A stretch of DNA of 64,000 nucleotides from Anthoceros angustus (lineage: Eukaryota; Streptophyta; Anthocerotopsida; Anthocerotales; Anthocerotaceae): the NCBI GenBank assembly GCA_010909165.1, contig MU008157.1, forward strand, positions 620,001 through 684,000. The letters run 5' to 3'. The notes beneath the pieces are model-generated. The model saw only the letters and a program-made list of their open reading frames with translations. It did not search any database and had not been told where the DNA came from. The translations under genes were made by a program, and so were the position numbers. Positions 11,478-22,358 of this stretch are shown in pieces (position 1 is the stretch's first letter; each line of letters opens with the position of its first letter).

Positions 11478-13406
11478 ATGAAATCGCTGTTCGTGATGTG
11501 CTGCAATTCTACTGCGGTTGCGAGCATCGACATTTCAATTGGGCAGCGAACTTTTGAGAAATTGAAGCCGTATTTTGTGAAGAGCCTGCGAGCGGAACTT
11601 GTCCTTGCGGTATCATGTGGAAATGGCCTTTCTCAAGGGCGCTTTCAATGCTATGCGGTTGTCTTTCAAGTGTGCATCCAGGTCAATGTCGCTGTCCATG
11701 TGACATATGTGCTCCCCAAGAAGGTGACGGGCTTGTTCAAGAGTGTAGTCAGCAACACATGTGTTGTATCCGGGATGTTGTCGAAATTGCTTGTGTGCGA
11801 AGGAGGCAAGCTGGATGGCACAACCTCGCATGTTTGCGGGGCACTTGTGGCGGCGTGTGGGGCAAATTGGCCCGCCCAGTCATCGAATGATAAGCTTCCT
11901 CATCCGTCCTCGGTGGCGCCGTTTTCAATACCAAGTCGTTGGTTCGACCAAGATGGGCATGAGAAGAAGCGGATCAAACTTGTTTTCATGGAGACTCATC
12001 CATGATTTTGTCATGTACTTGAAAGAAAAATTGAAAGAGTTCATCCCGCACGATTTTTGTGCGGATGGCAAGGGTTGGAATTTCGCTGCTTGGAGTGGTT
12101 CCGATGATGTTGTCGTCTCTCATGGACTTGATCGAACTATGCGTTTGGTGTTCAAAGCGAAATTCAATCTATGCATTGGCATAATGACCGTTTCGATTTT
12201 GTCTTGGTGTTCTATAGGAGGACGGGTCCAATTGATGCAGGAACCGGCTGCTAACATCGACAAATACTATCACTTCTACATCGGTGATGATATGGTCCAC
12301 GATACCTTTGTTTAGCGCCTCATGTTGCATTGGCGGTGGATGCGTGATTCGGGTTTCCGGTGCCGGGAACATTGGTGTTGGTCCGATGGGGCAGCTAGTC
12401 AATTTAAAGCATGTAGGCCTTCTTACTTTGTTGCGGTACCTAGCTTGACTGGTGGTTGCAAGATGCTATGGTCGTTCTTTGGCGGTGGGGCATGGCAAAG
12501 GCGAACATGACGAGCAGTGCAATCTTGAAAAGGGCATTGCGGGCTGCAGAGTCCTCTCCGAATGCTCCTCGATCGCCTCTGATGTTGTCACCTACTTAAG
12601 AGAGAACATCTCACGGTGCAACAACGTCGTCTGATGGAGAGCATGTCCATAGGAGCTCCGATTGGGAAAACCGAGGTGAGCAGGAGGAACAAGTTTAATT
12701 GTGACCCAATACAGGTCAAAAAATGCATAGCATATATGGTTTCATTCTGGACCCAACTCAATGCGCATGTTGGCATGTACATCTTGTTGTCTTGATCGCA
12801 TTCTCTATGCATCGCCCATGCGAGGATCTGGAGACTCGTATCCATTAGGCCACATGGACAACCCACGGAAGGAGCCGTACTCGGAGAAGAGGCCGGGATC
12901 GAGTCTGGCGGATACCTTCGCTTGCTACTCGGGAGGAACAAGGAGCTTTGGAAAATACCGTTGATGGCCTTGACGATGATGCTGTGGAGGATGTGTCGGA
13001 CATGGCCGACCTCCTAGAAGTTGGTGATACGTTTGTTGTGCACGCTGACATCGAAGACGAGGGGCAATTGTTTTACCTTGTGCGTTGCACACAGTTGAAG
13101 CAAACCCTACTGTGTAACAAGTGGTGCCCTTGGAGCAACTCAACATTCCGAGTGGGAGAAGTGGTTGTCTGTGGCCAGTACTACACACTCCACACGACGG
13201 CGGCGTCTGTGTACACACTGGCTGAAGAGAATGAGGAGTGCACCCTTCATGCCGACTGTGTCCTAAGTTGCAAGATTGAACTGCGGGTGTACACTGATAG
13301 TGAAGGTGTGGAGTGCTATTCTTTAGAGGGGGAAGCTCTCGACAGAGTGACCACCTTGGTAAGAGAAAGCAACTCGAGCCTTGTGCTAGAAAGCACATGT
13401 GCGTAA
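11478..13406 (+). pseudogene. Decayed transposase-like protein of the SDG-Q(F/Y)K / W-FF-GHGK family
   Basis: Conserved blocks of a family I remember as repeated in many plant and animal genomes appear in order across shifting plus-strand frames. They are IGQRTFEKLKPYFVKSLRAE near 11538; a Cys-x-Tyr-His-Val-Glu block near 11605; YLKEKLKEFIPHDF near 12015; a Met-His-Trp-His block near 12172; SDGAASQFKACRPSYFV at 12382; a W-FF-G-G then GKGEHDE block at 12471-12505; and YLRENIS near 12594. An acidic C-terminal ORF (12948-13406) contains FYLVRCT. Frameshifts and stops mean it is not functional. The SDG and W-FF-GHGK blocks suggest an RNase-H-fold nuclease, but I cannot name the superfamily. It is the likely source of the mobility of the surrounding insertion. 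Confidence 0.65.
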
Positions 13407-13799
13407 TGATTGGTCTCCCTCTATTGTACGAGGCCCACGTTTGGCAAACATAACCACGCGACCACCAAACAGCTGGTCACTAACTATTTGCTCACTAACC
13501 GTTGTCACTAACCGGTGGCGCCAGTGCACCGAAAGTTATTTTGCAAATGGGTCTTGTCCATGTTAACACGTTGATACATGGCTTCTTTAGGGGTCTGAAG
13601 GTCCAAGCGGGATGCACAGATATGCCGATTGCATTCATGCAAAACACTTATTCGTGGAATTTGCTTACAAGGGCATTTGCATTAAAAGTTGAGTTCTGGT
13701 CTCCGGGACACATGATTATCCGCCACACGTTGAAGCCCACTTTTAATTGACCGGCGTGGTGTCCACAGGCCTTGTCCTTGGTGGCACATAGTCTGGCTT

Positions 13800-16637
13800 T
13801 AAATGGCGTGACCTGGCGGGTCAGTCACGCATCTTCATATACAGCTGGGGAATGCAATGGCCGCCATGTGCTCTAACTTGGGTCTTGTGATTTGTCGAAC
13901 CCCCTGCCCCGCAGCTCCTCTGGTTCCGCCCTTGATCTTTGGGAGAAGCCATGGGCAGCCGAGGCAAGGAGCTTGATGGAAGCGAAGGTTTTGGCCGCAA
14001 TGCGCGGTTCCAAGATCGACCGGCGGCGGTGGCGCGGCGGCGGGCTTCGCGAAGGGAGCGTGGATCGCCATATGCCGGAAGACCTCGTCGCTCGGCAATT
14101 GCGGCAGGAAGGGATGTCGGCCGTGTTGTTGAGGATGATTGTGACATGGGCGTGTTATAGACAATGAATCAAGGATGGCGGTGGAAAGTGGCGACTCTTG
14201 ATGGCGGTTTGCCCACCACGCAATGGAAGCATCTTTGTGCTACGGTCTTGTGATTGGGGCCGTCTTCCACATTCTTTTGGATAGCCCGGACATGGCGCGT
14301 GCATGTTGTTGTCGAAGCCCTTTTAGGCGGCGTGCTTGGATGTAGTTGTTACCCAAGCCTCGTAACTTGATCCCTCCCGGTTGAACGAGTTGGAAAGGAT
14401 GTTGTGTGGCATGTGCTAATGCAAGACGGGTTGAAGGCATGTTTCGTTAATGTCAAGTGCGAGGTAAATCTTGTTGCCTCATGTCGGCAAGTTTATCGGT
14501 GACCATTGTATGTGGATCAACCAAAAAGAAAAGCGGGCCTCCTTAACAACCCTACATTTAGGCATGGGTGCCTAGAAACTCAAAACCACGCAGACGATTA
14601 CGACCATACCAAGACAATCACTTGACCGTCAAGTCCCTCCTTGTCATGCTCCCTCTTAGCCACCCTCCGGATATTTGGCGATTGTGGGGCTCGGCCAATA
14701 CACTGGATGTCTTGGGTAGCCGGGATGGCATCATCAAGTTTGTTGCCAAAACCATGTCCTCCTCTATTGCGTGGGGTGACCACGGACACGAGTTAAGGAG
14801 CTGGTACACCCCTCGAATTTGGCTCTGCTCGTAATAATAAGCCATGATCACCCTCGCCAATAGGAAACACCTTGCCGCTTTGCCATGCTTTGTCGAAGCG
14901 GCTTGGCTAGGTGGCGACGGCCGATACATGTAGCACATAGAACTCCACATGCTCTACATTTCCCTTGGGAGCGCACCATAAAGTTACTACACGCGGACCG
15001 TGTCCGCACTGTCATAAGACCTTGAGGCATGGGTGGGGCGGGCACTTCATCCACATTCTCTCTGACCATTGAGCACCCTTGTGCTTCCACGGATGTTTCT
15101 TTTGGGGCTGTTTCCCATTCTTCCTTTTCCTCCGGCTTCCGAACTTGGCGAGGAGGTGGCGTCTCTGGGACTCCATGCATCGCTCTCCTTTCCTTCATTG
15201 GTTTTTTCTGATTCGCCCACAGTGCCTGCGAACTCGTCAACCATTTCAAAAGTCACCATTTCATTCGCAGGCCCACCTTCTTCATTGGGCATGATGGGCC
15301 CACCACCACTTGCAAGAACACCGTCACGTCGACCAAGCGGTGAAGAGCACGGACATTGATTCACAGTTGCAAGTATGTTCCGGATCGGTGCCACCGCCTC
15401 CACATCGCCAGATGCTCCAAAAGTTTTTGATGTTCGCGATTGAGGCGTCATCCGCAACAACCCTATCTCGCTATAACTTGATTGGCACCAATCATCACGG
15501 TATCCACGCCACCCTCATACGGATCTCCACCGCCACCACAGCTGCAAGCGGTGGACATCACCGGTTGTCGTCAATGCCAAATGGACACTTGGTCCAGTCA
15601 CTTGCCACATGATCCAAGATATTGGTCACGGTAGAACACCACGACTCCTCTGCCGATTCGTCACATTTATCAACACATTCAATTGCGGCCACCTCCAAGT
15701 TATCACTTGATTCACAAGACTCGGACACCACAACCATTTCATCACCTACATCCACACCTCCACTCGAATACCGGTGGGAAGGCACCGTTATGCATCATGA
15801 TAAGAGACCGCACAATACACCGTGACCAACGAGAGCGCGCGGCCACCGTTGTAGCTTGTCTTTGTGCTGGTCATCTGCGCGGACAAACATGTACTCAAAG
15901 TGTAGACAAGATCTAGTTTCAACAAAGCAATGCCCTCACAAACCCACACGATGTCCTTCGGAGGAACACGCACACATGCCAACTTGCCGTGCATTCCTCA
16001 CCAACTTCAACCCTGTGGGGACCTTGTGTCTGGCCTTGGTGGAGTAGGAGCTATGTCCGAGGCGGAGCTGCTCGTGTGGGCACTGTGGGGACAACGTCAT
16101 CTTCAATTTGTGAGTCTAGCACCACTGCACGAGTAATCGCTGCCCAAACATGCGCGAACAACACGAGGCTTTTCCCTCCGGGCATTGGGGTGCGAAGGAA
16201 TTCACGTAGGCTTCATGTGCCTCCGGGCCTTGCAAGCAAATTCATCAGCTACAGTGCGAGAAATACGTTGACATCGGTCAGTTGGCATAATTGCACCACT
16301 GGACGAGTTCGAGATCTTGTATGACAAAATTTAGTCGAGCGGACTTCCAACAAATGGACAAGACAACAACACGGAGAACTGTGGAACATACATATTGGAG
16401 ACTCAAGATTTTTTTGCTGGTGTGGCCAACCAATTCTTCGGTGATTGTGACTCAATGTCTTTCCATCATTTTGTCATGGTCGCCGGTCTCCAATGCACTC
16501 GAGGAACTCTTTCTCCCAAGTGTCTCGTGGTCCTTCCCATGGAAGGAGCTTCTCCTCGGTGCTTTGATCACCAACCCTTCGCTCTCAACCATGATGGGCA
16601 CATCGATTGCACCGGACGTGGGCAGCAACAATGTTTG
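13800..16637 (-). other. Insertion interior with decayed minus-strand ORFs
   Basis: Several moderate minus-strand ORFs (for example 14848-15249 and 15047-15460) have Pro/Glu/Ser-rich content but no motif I recognise. They may be exons of the same decayed gene as the RING-like segment at 16638-16740. No confident gene model can be made. Confidence 0.3.
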
Positions 16638-16740
16638 TCAAGTGCACGTCTGACAGATATCGTGGAAGCAATGGCCACATGGAGTGAACACCATCTCGTT
16701 ACAGGCGTACCCGCCATGACACACATTACACTTTAGGACA
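16638..16740 (-). pseudogene. RING-finger-like segment inside the insertion
   Basis: The minus-strand frame reads CNVCHGG, then TPCGHCFHDICQTC. The spacing C-x2-C-x11-C-x-H-x2-H-x2-C-x2-C matches the first zinc-ligand groups of a RING-H2 domain, including the CGHxFHxxC core. The frame stops soon after, so the last Cys pair is missing or in another exon. RING proteins act as E3 ubiquitin ligases; here it is a remnant, either a captured host exon or a second element-encoded protein. Confidence 0.5.
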
Positions 16741-16791
16741 CACGAGCTTGCGCTTTGAAGGAAAACCAGGTTGCGTGAGAAAGGATCACCT

Positions 16792-16829
16792 TGGCCTTGG
16801 CACCACATGACTAGGTGGTGCCAAGGCCA
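16792..16829. repeat. Perfect 15-bp hairpin, 8-nt loop
   Basis: TGGCCTTGGCACCAC is followed by an 8-nt spacer and its exact reverse complement. It lies between the RING-like remnant and the CA-rich minisatellite, inside the 10-kb insertion. Confidence 0.85.
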
Positions 16830-17200
16830 CCTCGTCCGCCACCCCACCACTACATCACCAAGTCCAGAACCCATCCACCAGAAACCATGACATCACCGGC
16901 CACCACCGCCCACCAACCTACCACTACATCACGAATGCCACCACCGCCCACCGACCTACCCCTACGGTCACGAGGCCATAACTGCACACAAGCCATGCAC
17001 TACATCACCAAGGCCACCAAAAGCTCACGGACACCCAGATGAACACCGAACCAATTCCTCACCATCCGTCAAGTGATCACCCACCCTTCCACCGGAGAAC
17101 ACATGAGTCACCACCCCTTGAGCACCCCTACCACCACCTCACCATCCCGTGAACGTCACCAGAGCACCCAACTGCTGACATCACCATAAGGAAAACATCG
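16810..17200. repeat. CA-rich degenerate minisatellite
   Basis: The plus strand is rich in CCACCACC, CATCACC and ACTACATCACC words. It is the complement in composition of the TG-rich tract at about 10900-11460 in the same insertion, so the two could pair as distant inverted repeats. Confidence 0.6.
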
Positions 17201-17473
17201 GTCACGGACACCTCGTCCGTGTGCAAGAAGAATCCACACTTACCGCGTACAAACACTACACGCCGTTACAGACCGGGGCATGACTTGGCGGGAGAGGCAG
17301 GGAGCCGACACCCACGCAGTGATGTTACATGCCCTGTTGAACGCTGGAGAACATCCTCATGTTTTCAAGAGAAGCCAGGGTGTCACGGAGCTTGTTCCTC
17401 ACAGTTTTTTTCTCCTTCAACTGGTCAGAAACACCCTCGGAATACTTAGTTTTGTCAAGCACGAATTTGAATC

Positions 17474-18150
17474 TCAGTCTCGAATACTCTCGTCGTCAAG
17501 CCCTCCACTATTCATGACCATGTCGGCAAGCTGGACCTTGGTGTTGCCCAAATCCAAGAGTGCCTCCTCCCCATCTTTTGACAAAACAGCCTCCTCCGCA
17601 GCACAAGCTTCCAACTCTGTACGAATTTTTCCACAGACCTCATCCATGATAACCTTTGGTGCCCATGGCTCAAGACACGTAGCCTGGCCAGGTGTCACTT
17701 TTCTCGCCGCCACTGCAGCAATCTGAATTAGAGACTCCTCGTCTCCCTTCTTGCCAGTCTCCTCTTCTACATTCTTTGCAGCCGGAGGTCCGTCCTTCTT
17801 CATGGCCTTGTGCTTCCTCTTCCAACTCGGAGAGCTCCAGATTCTTTGGGAGGATCGCCTCGTGGCTGTTCTCGCTCACGGCAGAGTGGAACACTCTTCC
17901 ACATCAACCTCCGCCTCCTGCATCATCACCGCCACCACAACAGTTGTGAAGAATCGTTGTATTCTCTGCAGATGGGACTTCCACTGTGATTTCTTCTCCA
18001 TCGATCCGCCTTATCCTGCTTCCTCTTCTCAACTAAATAGTACTCAAACCAATTCACACGCTTGCCAAGCTTCTTCTCGATTAGGAACCCAAGTGCCACA
18101 AACCGTGGCACCCTTTGCGATGCAACAGCCGTGGAGCCCGCCCATCTGAC
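17474..18150 (-). pseudogene. Decayed Lys/Glu-rich ORF fragments
   Basis: Minus-strand frames at 17474-17803 and 17670-17894 read charged, Ala/Glu-rich sequence (EEETGKKGDEESLIQIAAVA; LPKNLELSELEEEAQ) that may be helical. A further frame at 17926-18111 reads KLGKRVNWFEYYLVEKRKQD. They look like pieces of one gene read right to left, broken by frameshifts. No family is recognised. Confidence 0.3.
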
Positions 18151-18589
18151 TTCTCAACAAGACTATCAACATGCGTCCACTCTATGAGGTGGGTCAGATC
18201 CCCAAGAGGTATCCATCGTTCCCATTAGTGACATCCCCAAAATGCCTCTTGATCTCATCTTCACCTCCAATAGCCTCCTTTAGTCCAACTGTAGTTCAAA
18301 GACATCTCACATTCACACCGTAGTTGACAATTCCATATCACCGTAGTGCCAACACCAATGCTCCCCCACAATTTTTCAGAATGTCGTGTCCTTGCGAGCC
18401 GAGACACCTTTGCGCTCTATCCAACCTAGCCTTCAGTGGCGCCTAGCGTTCTGTCCATCTTGCTTGCACAGAGGCGCTTGACACACCACCGGTATCGCCA
18501 GCCCGCCTCGCCACACGCCGAGCCTTCACCCTACTGTTGCTAGTGACATGGTGTCCTTCACCTCAGCTGCGCCTTGTCATGTCCACTCC

Positions 18590-19050
18590 CGTTTGGCGCA
18601 CCACGCTCCTCGTTCGAAGGCGGATCGCCGCACGGTGGCGAACCCAAACGCCTTCCGCACAAACCCACCGCCTATTGCCCGCACCACCGAGCTCCCAAAT
18701 CCGGCCGTGAAAGCATTCGACTCCAAGCGGGTTCTCGATCACCGCCGTCACACCTACTATTCGCGCGAAAGCTCTAGCGAAGACATATAGGGACTCACCG
18801 GAAAACCTCGGTGGTGGCTGCCTCTGAGTTCGCCGCACCACCGCCTTCGCCGCACCACAACGCTCCACGTTCCACGAAAAGTGCCGCGCGACGGCGGACC
18901 CAAACGCCCTCGCAGCCACCGCCCACCGCCTGCACCACCGAGCTACCAAATCCGGCCGTAAGCGGTTCCGACCCCAAGCACAAGACAATCACCCGTCACA
19001 CCACCTATTGCCCGCACGACATAGCTCTAGCAAAACCCATGTAGGGACTC
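18590..19050. repeat. Diverged direct repeat, about 248-bp period
   Basis: A block with CACCACCGAGCT and CAAATCCGGCCGT occurs near 18684 and again near 18932. Each copy ends with TAGGGACTC (near 18789 and 19041). The copies differ by many substitutions and short indels. Confidence 0.7.
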
Positions 19051-19480
19051 CACATGGCTGACAACCGTCCTCACACTGCCGTCCAAGGTTGAGCTCAGCG
19101 TGATGCATGCACAAATCCAATGCTTGTGAGTCTCAACATTAGGAGCACGGCTGATGGAAGTGGATAACCTCATTATCACCCTTAAAAAGTCAACGAGCAT
19201 CCCGCTCGTTTCCGCCTCCCCTTCCCGGTCACTTACGAGTTTGTATAATAAATTGTCCCTAGCATATATAGCAAGACTTAAACCAATAATATATCAAATA
19301 AATCAATTTTCCAAATAAAAAATTAAATATATCTATGAAGTTAAAAGCGAATAGCCCTAAAAATATCGGTCAAAATGGGCATAATTTCAATTGTTAAAAA
19401 ATCTGAACGTAATGCAAAACACCACTTAGAGACGGTTTCGCCCGTTTCCGAAATTAGTGGTCACCTAACCATGCTCACAC

Positions 19481-19486
19481 CCACAT
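19481..19486. repeat. Target-site duplication CCACAT, right copy
   Basis: This matches the left copy at 9478-9483. The MULE coding sequence (HQLVN on the minus strand) resumes immediately to its right. Confidence 0.75.
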
Positions 19487-21135
19487 TCACTAATTGGTGT
19501 GGTAAGCAGTCTAGTCTACGGCCAGGCAAACTTGACTTGCTAAATGGTGCACGTTCTTTTATAAATCTATGGAATCCTTCCACAGCTGAAGTTGTATGTT
19601 GCCCTGCATGAGGAAACATTCTAGCATTACACAACCACATATCTATAGTCTCTCCTCATTGGACCTTCATATATCTCACAAAGTCTCCTTCACTTGTTCC
19701 CCATTTGTCATAAAAATTGTGTAGCATACTTCTTCATATGGAAACACACTGTGAAGATGTGCTTGCTCCTGTGACATACATAATATCCCCTAGCTCTGCC
19801 CATATTGAAATTCGATTACTTTGTGAGTGCACTTTCTTCAATAAAGTTCGTCTCCACGTTTTCCGCACATGCCACAAGCATAATAATATAGGTATGTTAT
19901 GTTTCCACACCGAGTGAAAAGCAAAAATATCTGCCTGACAATCATCAACAAGGAATGAACTCGGTGTCAAATCCTTATTGATCTTTTCAACCTTCTTCCG
20001 TAAAGCTGAAAGCCACCTGACAAGTGACTCAGTAGTAGCATCTTTTGTAATAGCCCATGCCATCGAACACCGCTCAAGTAATGGTCAAAACCCATCATGT
20101 GAATAAGTGGTAGCGATACTGCTCAACCCAAAAGTTGCATCCATAGCTAGCACATTACCATTCCCATAAAGCAACATGCAATTTAACATAAAAGGAGTTT
20201 GAATACCCAAAGCGAAAGGTTGATTCTCGCTTGATTGGTGGAAGACTATAGACGATTTTGCTCCAACCACGGACACCGATGTGGCATCATCCGGCTAGCT
20301 TCCATTCACCAACTTCAACTTGTGTAAGTATATTGAGAACATCATATCTTTGCATATAATCATCTCTTACTAGTTTATATACCTCTCGATTGTTGATTCG
20401 AGCATACAATGCATCGATGATGCCGACGCATTATTTCATCAACAGAACTTTGCAATATAGGCAATGCCCGATCCAATCCTTCTTTTCTTGAAAGCCATGC
20501 GCTCGACATCACGGGTAAGCCTTCGACCAGCCCATGACATATAGCATTTGAAAGGTCAAGATGCCTATGTTCAAAAGACCAATCTCAAAGAACCTTAGGC
20601 CCAGAAGTTTCTTCACCCTAAAATTTGCTTGGCAACCATGCTTGACACTCTCCACGGAGGACCTTACATTTAGCTATATTAGCACCACGTGACACTCCCA
20701 CCTCCTTTTGGCGAAAGTCTTCCGGGCCAGAACACCAATACCGCAAGCCACCTCACAATGTTAATGCCTCCTAAGTAATAAAACAATTTACATACTTCAA
20801 ACCTTCTTACCTAACATATGATGCATTTGTATGCAGCATCGATGCAGGCGAGGTAAACTCCCCCTTAGAATCCTTCTTGTAGAAGTTCGTAGGATGGGAA
20901 CTTATAGCACTCATTCCCCAATAAAGTCTCCCACTCTAGAAAAGAGTATGTGAGCCACCTTCACATGTTTTTGTTGCCCTGGTGCCCTAGAATGGTCATA
21001 TTGAGAAGAAACCCAGTTTAGGTCAATATGGTTAAATAACCCTAATTTAGGAAGCTGCACCACAAAAGGTGTGTTAGTTGGTAACTCTTCTAAGTTAATA
21101 CAAGAACTCAAATCCATATTATTCTCCATAATCAC
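19487..21135 (-). pseudogene. MULE transposase, N-terminal and DDE catalytic part
   Basis: Read on the minus strand, an N-terminal frame (20911-21135) is followed by broken frames. At 20085-20276 comes GNVLAMDATFGLSSIATTY, with the first catalytic Asp. At 19734-20063 come SFLVDDCQADIFAFHSVWKH and ILLCLWHVRKTWRR, with the second Asp and the post-core CLWH block. At 19546-19610 comes HTTSAVEGFHRFIKE, with the catalytic Glu. This D-D-E order with a downstream SWIM finger (8939-9483) is the Mutator-like/FAR1-related architecture. Several frameshifts and stops separate the blocks, so the gene is inactive apart from the 10-kb insertion. No MULE terminal inverted repeats were identified. Confidence 0.85.
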
Positions 21136-21312
21136 ATTCCCCTATCCCAAAGAGAAAAAACCATAACCCTAACCCTAATCTCAACCTTTAACCAAAATCC
21201 CTATCCCTGATCACAAGAGCGCTTCAAATCAAAGAACATGCCGCTCTAATATTATTAGTGGCGTGTAAGCGGGTAGGGACGAGCGGCTTTCTCATGTCCC
21301 GTGTTGGTGGTA

Positions 21313-22033
21313 CAGTCAAACCCCTCTAATTGGGACCCCTATAAATGGGAACCCCCTTTAAATGGGACGCCCGGGCTTACTCCCTTGAATGTGCTACATG
21401 CTAAATGGGAAACCCCTCTAATTTGTAAATGGGAACATGTCTCCCAAACATTCAATGCAAGTACACCTCTGTAAAAGGGAAAATACATATATTTTTAAAA
21501 AAAATAAAAATTGAGGAAATCGTCTTATCGAGATTACATATATTCCTATAGAAGACGAAATATGGCAAGCATGAATCCCTCCGCCTGTCAATGAGGAGGG
21601 TGAGGAGAATAATACACCGTCAATGGAGACCATAGCTCCAAGACTGCGTACGACAAAGGATGCTATAGATAATGCTATGAGGATAGCGAAGATGTTTTTG
21701 GAAGAGATGCCACATAACACTCTTGATGCTTTGAAGTTGCATTCTCAGTTGGAAAAACATATTGCTAGTCATTGGATGAAAGAACTCGGCATCAATCAAG
21801 GATTGATGATTATTTTAACCCGCAAACTAGAATTAGGTTGGCAGCTATGTAGTATGAGGGAGCATTTTGGATTTTTTGGAAGCTTTTAAGCTCTTTCGAA
21901 TTTTTGATTTAAAGATTTTTTGTTTTTTTAATATTTTTATTTTTAAAATAGATGAAAATGCCTAAACGGGAACCCCTCTAAATGGGACGATTTTTGCTAC
22001 TCCCAATTGTTCCCAATTAGAGGGGTCTGACTG
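21313..22033 (+). mobile_element. 721-bp pogo-like (Tc1/mariner) element, internally deleted
   Basis: The ends are 23-bp inverted repeats beginning CAGTCAAACCCC (left) and CAGTCAGACCCC (right, reverse complement), matching at 22 of 23 positions. A TA dinucleotide flanks each end (21311-21312 and 22034-22035), the duplication expected of Tc1/mariner elements. Sub-terminal copies of AAATGGGAACCCC occur inside both ends. An internal plus-strand ORF (21623-21889) with DNAMRIAKMFLEE and LHSQLEKHIASHWMKEL resembles the C-terminal tail of plant pogo-like transposases. The catalytic and CENP-B-like DNA-binding parts are absent, so it would need a transposase supplied elsewhere. Confidence 0.85.
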
Positions 22034-22358
22034 TACTTAGCGCACGGGCGTCAAAACTTCTGGCCACTGGTTCGGATTATGCATGACTCACCATAGCATG
22101 GTGATGAGCAAGGACATACAGAGGTACATATCGTGGCCATGGAAGGCCGTGTGGACACACGTGCCGGCCTTAATGGCCATCGGGTATGCATTTGCAAGCA
22201 TATACATATGTAAGTATATGTGACAAACATATTTGTGTTTCGGATACCTAGACTGAACTATACTGAAGCTTGCACTACCTATATATGCCGGCGCTGCGAC
22301 CTACTTAGGTCCTTTTCGTAAAGAGCAGTGCCCGCTTCCTTTCCTGAGCTCGGCAGCC

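Larger units (their letters stand above)
9484..19480. mobile_element. 9,997-bp transposon nested in a MULE transposase gene
   Basis: The limits are set by the CCACAT duplications and by the interrupted MULE frame. Both ends begin GTG when read inwards (GTGGTTGCC on the left, GTGTGAGCA on the right, reverse complement), but I see no longer terminal inverted repeat and no LTRs. The left third is G/T-rich on the plus strand and the right half C/A-rich, giving a mirror-like composition. The content is a decayed plus-strand transposase-like gene (about 11478-13403), decayed minus-strand ORFs including a RING-like segment (about 14.8-18.1 kb), TG- and CA-rich minisatellites and a diverged 248-bp direct repeat. 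Smaller later insertions inside it are possible. Confidence 0.7.

Noticed and set aside
9484-19480. Insertion as an LTR retrotransposon
   Set aside because: No LTR pair, no TG...CA ends, no RT or integrase motifs, and the duplication is 6 bp with GTG ends.
21155-21185. Telomere-like CCCTAA repeats
   Set aside because: Only about two units; more like a telo-box than telomeric DNA.
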